Positions 9,167 to 14,409 of a stretch of DNA of 14,409 nt are shown here, piece after piece. The stretch's first letter is position 1. Every line of letters starts with the position of its first letter. Both the position numbers and the translations under genes were made by a program. Below the pieces are notes generated by a model that saw nothing but the letters and a program-made list of their open reading frames with translations, was not told the DNA's origin and ran no database searches. Origin of the DNA: Thermomucor indicae-seudaticae (taxonomy: Eukaryota; Mucoromycota; Mucoromycetes; Mucorales; Lichtheimiaceae); NCBI GenBank assembly GCA_000787465.1, contig JSYX01000753.1, forward strand, positions 1 to 14,409, written 5' to 3'.

Positions 9167-12100
9167 TACATGCTGTTGTTATCATTATTACGAGCGACCA
9201 GTAGCGCTCGCTGGCTGAGAAGATATTGCATCATATACGTATTCGCATCGCATCTACACCGCAAGAAAAAACATTAACTTTCTCATAAAACCATGTACGA
9301 ATAATAATATTACTACTTACAGACTCAAAAGATCGTCTCGCACACGATTTACGCCTTTATGCAGTGTCCGGAAAACGGTTTGGAATTCGCTTCGGTGGTC
9401 TTTAAGATATCGTCCATGAGCAGACAGTACACTCATGATCCAGATGGTATGAAATTCGATATGAGGACTGGTTTCCATGTGAACACCAAGGAACTGAAGC
9501 AGCTTGCCGAGATATTTCTCCGGCAGGTTTTGGGCTACCAAACGAATCGAATCTGGAGGGATTCCTTCAAACACGGCGTGAAGCACTGATTTTTCGTTTA
9601 AACGGAATGCCATGCAAAGGGATCGTAAGTATTCCTGCTGCTCCAACGCTTCCATGACAGTTTCGGGCGTGATATCAATTTCCAGATCAAATGGATCGAA
9701 TAAAATCACGTCGTCCAAAGAATAGATTAAGAGACCGTCCGTTGTTGCCGCTGCCCAGGCCCGACCGGTCGGTGAAAATCGCACGGCCATTGATCGCACT
9801 TCGGGTCGAGTCTTTCGAACAGACAAGTCTCCAGATTGGGTTCCAGGTAAACTGTTGTCGAGCCGATCTTCCAAATCAGAAGCTTCGTCGTCGTCAACGT
9901 CCATCAACTCCTTGCTTCCAAATTCGGTCATGAGCTTCGAATTGAGGAACTCTTGTGTGCCGTCGAGTGATAAGTTTTGCGATATCTGGAATTTTTTGAC
10001 CAGCACGGTTGTCTCAATGTCGTATATACAGATATATTTGCTGTTGCCGCCTCCTATGATACTGGTTCCGTCAGCGGTATAACACAACGAGTTGAATGAT
10101 TTTCCTGAAGATGAATTTTCTGCAGTTGTAAAATCGGTTGCTTTCCGTCCTCCAGAAATGTCTTTGCGTCCTTCAATTAGTCCCATTTGTTTGCCTGTTT
10201 CCACGTCCCAGAAAGTAATCTGGCCATCCAATGTTGAGGCAGCAACTTGTTTACAATCAGGACGAAAAGCAACAGCCAGGACTTCCGTCTGATGTTGAAA
10301 GGACTCGACAATCTTGTTGCGACCGAAAACGTCCCACGTGCGCGCAGTGTGGTCCCAGCTACCGCTTAAAAGTAACATGCCCGATGACGCAAAGGCCAGT
10401 GAGCTTACTGGACCTTCATGACCAGCTAGAATATCCAGTAATTTGCCAGTCTGCACGCTCCAGACGTAAATTTCGAACGTGTCGATCGTTCCGGCGCATA
10501 CTATTTCACCGCTCGGATCAACTGCCAACGACGAGAACTGTACTGGATTAGGACTAGTAAAAGTTCTAAAGTTTCGATAGCGCACAAGGTCGAAAGCGCG
10601 TACAGTTCCATCCAGACTTGCCGAAAACAATACTTGGCCCTGTTTCGCAAATTCAACCGATGTCACACCGCTTTTGTGATCGCTGAAAGTAACGAAGCAA
10701 AAGCCAGATGTCGTATTCCAGATTTTCACTTTCCCATCTTCACCTCCAGTTGCCAAAGTTTGACCGTCAGCCGAATAGGATAACGAGCTCATGTTGTATA
10801 AATGGCCCTGCTGTTTCAGGACGTATGTTTCTGATTGCCATTCCCAGACCAAAAGCTGACCCAGCTTGGACGAACCGAACGCCAGCCATTCGCCGGTCTT
10901 ATTTATCGCTACGGTATCGATTTTGTTTTGCGATATACTGTTGCCCCGCAATATTTAGAATGCGACCTACCGCCTCTGGACGCAAGCATAGGATAGAGCT
11001 TACCTTAAGGTATGAATATTGGTAAAGCTCGGAAGCTCATATAAGCCAAAGATGCCTGAGGCAAATCCCACCACGAGCAAATTGCTTGGGGCAAAGAATT
11101 CGCATGATTTAACTCGTGCATTCTGCATGAAATAATGCTTTTCATGTATCCTCCAGCGAGCCTTGTCGACTTTTGGGACTACCGCATTTTCCATTTCATC
11201 ATCCGAATCCAAGCCTTTCTTTTCAGCCAACGTCTCAAATTTCCATTGGAAAAGAGCACCGTCTTTGCTGACAGTATATATCTAAATATGTATAATGTAA
11301 AGAAAGTGAGGACCCAGTAGTAGCAGTCGCATCTTTCACTCCACTAACATCCTTCCTATCTTTTGAAAACCATGCTCCAAGCACAGAATCTCTATGTCCA
11401 GCCAATGTAGGCGCTGTGTATTCCTCGGGCGGATCGATACAAAATATCTTGGCGGTCATGTCGCTAGATGAACTCAGAACGTATCTAACAAAGAAATATG
11501 GAACTCAGTGTTTAAAGTCTTTCACTTTAAACCGTCGCCAGGTACACTACTTACTTGGAATCTTCACTCCAACACAGACTCAAGACGTCATCATAGTGAC
11601 CAGTTAACGTCTTGTGAAGAACAAAAGGAGCAAATTCTCTGTTGAATCCAGGGGCTTTCCATATCTGCACGTCTCTGCCGTGACTTGCAGCTATATATCG
11701 ACCATCAGGGCTGAACTGGATAGCTTTCACTTTTGCTTTAAAGTTAAAGTGACTGATAATAACTCGTCGTGGTAAATTGATCAGAAGACACCGTCCGTCT
11801 ATTTTCCGGAAATACTAACTGTTAGGTGATCCACTAAGCCCGTTTCGCGTTGTTCTCTCGAAGTGGTATGTACCTTCGTCAATGGTTATCAGCAATGTCG
11901 CCTTTGGTGATAATGCCATGCGTACAATGTTTTTTCGCATTTCGACCGGTAGTGTTAGAGACTTGTTACTGATATTCGAGAAATGAGTTACTTTATCTTC
12001 CGTAAGCTGGCAGGCCGAAAATGCCTTACTTTACGAGGTCGAACATGGAAACCCGGTTGCCGACAGGGCTCAGGATCGAGTTGCCGTCCGGCGTAAAGAT

Positions 12101-12217
12101 CAAGTTGCCAGCTGTGTACACCGATCCGCATAAATTTGAGAACTATATCATGTCAATATTGTTATGGCCCGATCAAATCAACGAGATCCACGTACTGACC
12201 TTAAATGACGACTTCAT
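9166..12217 (-). CDS. PWP2: PWP2 (UTP1), WD40 protein of the SSU processome / U3 snoRNP
   Basis: Eight exons on the minus strand: 12200-12217, 12030-12142, 11874-11968, 11555-11798, 11349-11484, 11004-11281, 9321-10937 and 9166-9253. Introns are 57-75 bp, all phases close, and the protein is 862 aa (human 919). The N-terminus MKSSFKFSNLCGSVY matches human MKFAYRFSNLLGTVY. Two WD40 propellers follow, with highly conserved stretches such as GNSILSPVGNRVSMFDL, GFASGIFGLYELP, LGQLLVWEWQSE, YVLKQQGH, DGKVKIWNTTSGFCFVTF, YRNFRTFTSPNPVQFSS and LAGHEGPVSSLAF. An acidic loop (DVDDDEASDLED) precedes the C-terminal Utp12 helical domain (about 725-845), which ends LCDANTYMMQYLLSQ. Pwp2 is part of the UTP-B subcomplex, which binds the 5' ETS and U3 snoRNA in the nucleolus for 18S rRNA maturation. 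The large exon appears to stop at 9317, but the true end comes after a GTAAGT donor and one more exon. Confidence 0.96.
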
Positions 12218-12630
12218 GATCTATTCGACTTTTTTTTTTCACGACCAAGGCACCTCCAAAAAAATGGCCATTGAGCCACACAAAATTGGAAGTCAGCTCT
12301 AAGGCGACGGAGTAAAGCTAGATCATTAAAAAGGGCAACAATAAAGCCTTCGATCTGGCATGCGTCAAAAAGCGCTCGGCATGTTGATTATCCGTTACCG
12401 TTTCGGGAGCCTTAGCGTAGGGTGGTGCGCTGCTCAAATAGCATCTATACCAACCTTAATAAACAGCGACGGGACTACTTGATAGCTTGCTGTGGTGTAT
12501 CTCCCAAGCGATAGCAAGGATATCTTTGCAAGCATCTTTGACCATCTTCTACAGAGTGAATAAAAAATAATTCATCGAGTGTTTTTTCACAATAGGAACC
12601 AAAGCAGACTCGCAATATACAGCAGTATGT
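12218..12630. promoter_or_regulatory. PWP2 upstream region
   Basis: This is the sequence upstream of the PWP2 start. A run of T (12231-12239) lies about 15 nt upstream of the ATG and appears as poly(A) on the PWP2 strand; such tracts often exclude nucleosomes at fungal promoters. One minus frame is open over roughly 80 codons up to the PWP2 start, without an ATG or a recognisable motif. Nothing else was found. Confidence 0.35.
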
Positions 12631-14296
12631 TATTTCCAGATTGGTGTACCGGACCGATTGTCCCAGAGATCATAAGGATATGCAAGCACATGACCTTCAA
12701 AGTCAATATAAAGTCAAATGCAAGACCGAGCCTGTATGGTTTGTAGCCATAAGTAACATAGTATCATCTCTTTAAATAACCATGGCGTTGTCTATATGTC
12801 GTTAGCTTCATTCAAAACAAAAGCGACCAACATAGGACTGTAGACCGTTATCAGGGGCGAAGAGCGAGAAACCGTATACATTACCATTTGAGGTTATGTA
12901 GATGAGGTTATTCAAGGAATAGGAGGCCTGCACGATTCTGCGAAGCTGTCTAAAGCATTGTCGAGCATGTATATGTGAATCCATATATATATATATATAT
13001 ATATATACGGGCAATTTTCCTGCTTTCTGTACCATGAACTACGTAGGAATATCCGACGTCTACTTACACCGTCTCATTGATTTTGAGAGTATTGGCGGAA
13101 AGCATCTCACTCGTGGTCTGCTCTAGCTATAGCTTTGACATTTATACAACATAGATACATCGTTTTCGCTGTTCGTTTGCAGGTGAATATCTTATGTCCT
13201 CTCTGATATCGTCATCAAAGGCACATAGATACGTACTGTGTTTACAGTAGGTAATTACTGTACGCAATCCTCAGTTTATTATAGTTCGTGTAACAGCAGA
13301 AAATGTTAAGGAGACATTTTGCAAATCAAGTCTCCACTGTCAAAATTAAAGCGTGCATGGGAAGCTGTCCATGTCCGTTGTCACTCACAGGAAACAGACG
13401 TCGATTTAACTTGTTCATTTACGGGAATTCTCCACTCGGGGTTACCCAACTCCTGTGTCAACAGGAGCTCGAACCGACCCCAGTCCCACCTAAAGCCCGC
13501 CGGGAAGGCTCTCGGTCGGCCCCACCTTCCCGCGTGAAGAGAAGAAAAACCCGTCAATCACGTATGTGATCATAAAAATTTGCGTCAATAGAACACGACA
13601 TTCGACAAAGGAAAAAACAAAATTTGAGAAGCGTGGATTACATCGATAAGTAATAATTCGCGTAAATGTATATGACAATTTGCAGCGCAGGACACAGAAT
13701 TTTGCGTGTTGTACGAATCAGATTTGCGTAAAGACATGGAATTTGCGCGCATCATTTAGCATCCACTTCAAGTAAGGAAAAAAGCAAAGAGAAGCCTTAC
13801 CCTGTAAACATCACCTGTTTTTGCTACATGGACAACTTTGAAGAAACAAAGCAAGTAAAGCAATGCGAAAAGAATCACGTGACAAAATATATTCAACCGT
13901 GAGTAACTTTTCTGATACATAAAAGACTTACCTTGGTTCCCGCACTGGTGGGCAAGCGATTCAGTTGATAAAGAATGCGGACTTTAGGGGTGATGGATGC
14001 TATACTATATAACGTCTTTTGATGACTATATGCAATGGTCCCCTACTCGTCCCAAAATTTCCAACAGAAACAAACCAGGACCAGCTTTGTATGAAAAATG
14101 ACCGTCATACGTCACTGTGAGCCAATATACATCAGTAAGCCCGATTGAAACCAAAGAACTGTTCCAAATTGTCGCAGCTATGTATAAACTCACGGACCAT
14201 GATATCAAGAGCCGGTGTTACTTGGCACAAATACTGGGTTTTTCCGTCTGTTTTGCGCTGAAGCAAAAATCTTTTGGCGCTGCTGGCGGCGAGCAT
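12631..14296 (-). CDS. possible spliced or decaying gene with beta-propeller-like strands, unrecognised
   Basis: Several minus-strand pieces look like exons with good splice sites. 14194-14296 starts with ATG and reads MLAASSAKRFLLQRK and then QVTPALDIMV, ending at GTGAGT. After a 79-bp intron, a piece from 14114 reads LTYDGHFSYKAGPG. An exon ending at 13932 (AAG|GTAAGT) joins 13801-13835 (VVHVAKTGDVYR, then GTAAGG). 13068-13105 (MLSANTLKINET) joins 12808-12949 across a 118-bp intron and reads LNNLIYITSNGNVYGFSL before a stop. Downstream come LLMATNHTGSVLHL and, one frame over, YIDFEGHVLAYPYDLW. The repeated pattern (V/I)x(V/I)x..G.V(Y/L) is typical of propeller blades such as PQQ-like or kelch-like repeats. 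No single continuous model closes, so this may be a pseudogene. The family is unknown. Confidence 0.25.
12983..13007. repeat. (AT)n microsatellite
   Basis: An uninterrupted AT dinucleotide run of 25 nt. It falls inside the putative 118-bp intron at 12950-13067 of the candidate minus-strand gene. Such runs change length by slippage and could serve as a strain marker. Confidence 0.95.
13441..13534. other. GC-rich island with hairpins, possible repeat-derived insert
   Basis: About two thirds G+C by hand count, in AT-rich surroundings. It holds a perfect 7-bp hairpin (CTCCTGT, loop gtca, ACAGGAG, 13450-13467) and an 8-bp inverted repeat CGGGAAGG/CCTTCCCG (13501-13508 and 13525-13532). Frames are open on both strands: plus, from ATG 13303 to a stop near 13568, ending in a basic Pro/Arg-rich tail; minus, a 63-codon run without ATG that contains FRWDWGRFELLLTQELGNPE and meets a CT|GTGAGT donor near 13388. 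I do not recognise either product. A repeat or mobile-element origin is a guess. Confidence 0.35.
13579..13747 (+). repeat. cluster of TTTGCG motifs
   Basis: TTTGCG occurs four times in 169 nt (13579, 13701, 13723, 13742), three of them followed by T. A near match (TTCGCGT) lies near 13657 and another copy at 14252. A 6-mer is expected about once per 4 kb per strand, so this is enriched. The spacing is irregular, and the function is unknown. Confidence 0.4.
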
Positions 14297-14409
14297 TTTA
14301 CACGATTTTCATTTTTCATTTCGCTGTTGTTACTAAACGATGTTTAGCACAAAGTATCTGTCTATATGACGAAGAACGCATCAGTACATCGTCATAAATG
14401 TCTAGATTT
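14297..14409. other. right edge, nothing recognised
   Basis: AT-rich sequence upstream of the candidate minus-strand start at 14296. There is an in-frame TAA just before that ATG on the minus strand. No promoter element or gene is recognisable. Confidence 0.4.

Noticed and set aside
9317..9320. TAA at 9317-9319 as the end of PWP2
   Set aside because: It is part of a GTAAGT donor. Splicing to 9253 adds CDANTYMMQYLLSQ, which matches the conserved PWP2 C-terminus.
12021..12302. 93-codon plus-strand open frame
   Set aside because: It overlaps PWP2 exons 1 and 2, whose minus-strand translation matches the human N-terminus.
13462..13475. tRNA B-box-like sequence on the minus strand (GGTTCGAGCTCC)
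   Set aside because: The last bases do not match the GGTTCGANNCC consensus, and no A box, acceptor stem or anticodon arm is present.
14117..14347. 76-codon plus-strand open frame
   Set aside because: It has no recognisable feature and lies opposite the better-supported candidate exons of the minus-strand gene.

Overview
This window is nuclear DNA from an intron-rich fungus. The proteins look fungal. There are 28 introns in five recognised genes, all only 56-90 bp, with GT-AG ends except one GC-AG. A THOC5 homologue is present, which budding yeast lacks. I infer an early-diverging lineage, with Mucoromycota the best guess, but nothing in the window fixes the species. I rebuilt the gene models by hand from splice sites and reading-frame continuity, checked against family sequences known from memory. 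Every exon phase closes in the five main models.

Layout. (1) 1-1376: no intact gene. On the minus strand at about 330-985 there is a decayed reading frame that may be a piggyBac-type transposase relic. (2) 1377-2292 (-): VMA22/CCDC115-like V-ATPase assembly factor, 3 exons, 260 aa. (3) 2293-3168: spacer with a weak candidate for a small spliced gene. (4) 3169-6050 (-): IML2/TTC39-family protein, 11 exons, 735 aa, including an 8-nt internal microexon and a GC-AG intron. (5) 6465-7714 (-): U1 snRNP 70K protein, 6 exons, 296 aa, whose first coding exon is 7 nt. (6) 7715-8238: spacer between two divergent starts. (7) 8239-9153 (+): THOC5-like subunit of the THO mRNA-export complex, 5 exons, 216 aa. 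(8) 9166-12217 (-): PWP2, a WD40 protein of the SSU processome, 8 exons, 862 aa. Its stop codon lies 12 nt from that of THOC5, tail to tail. (9) 12218-14409: AT-rich, with no recognised gene. It holds a possible spliced or decaying minus-strand gene with beta-strand motifs resembling beta-propeller blades, an (AT)n microsatellite and a GC-rich island with hairpins.

Three neighbours (U1-70K, THOC5, PWP2) act at successive steps of nuclear RNA metabolism: splice-site recognition, mRNP export and pre-rRNA processing. U1-70K and THOC5 share one upstream region, and THOC5 and PWP2 share one 3' end region. VMA22 and IML2 act elsewhere: the former in V-ATPase assembly at the ER, the latter in a family linked to lipid-droplet and inclusion-body clearance. 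No prokaryotic features, CRISPR arrays, tRNA or rRNA genes were found.
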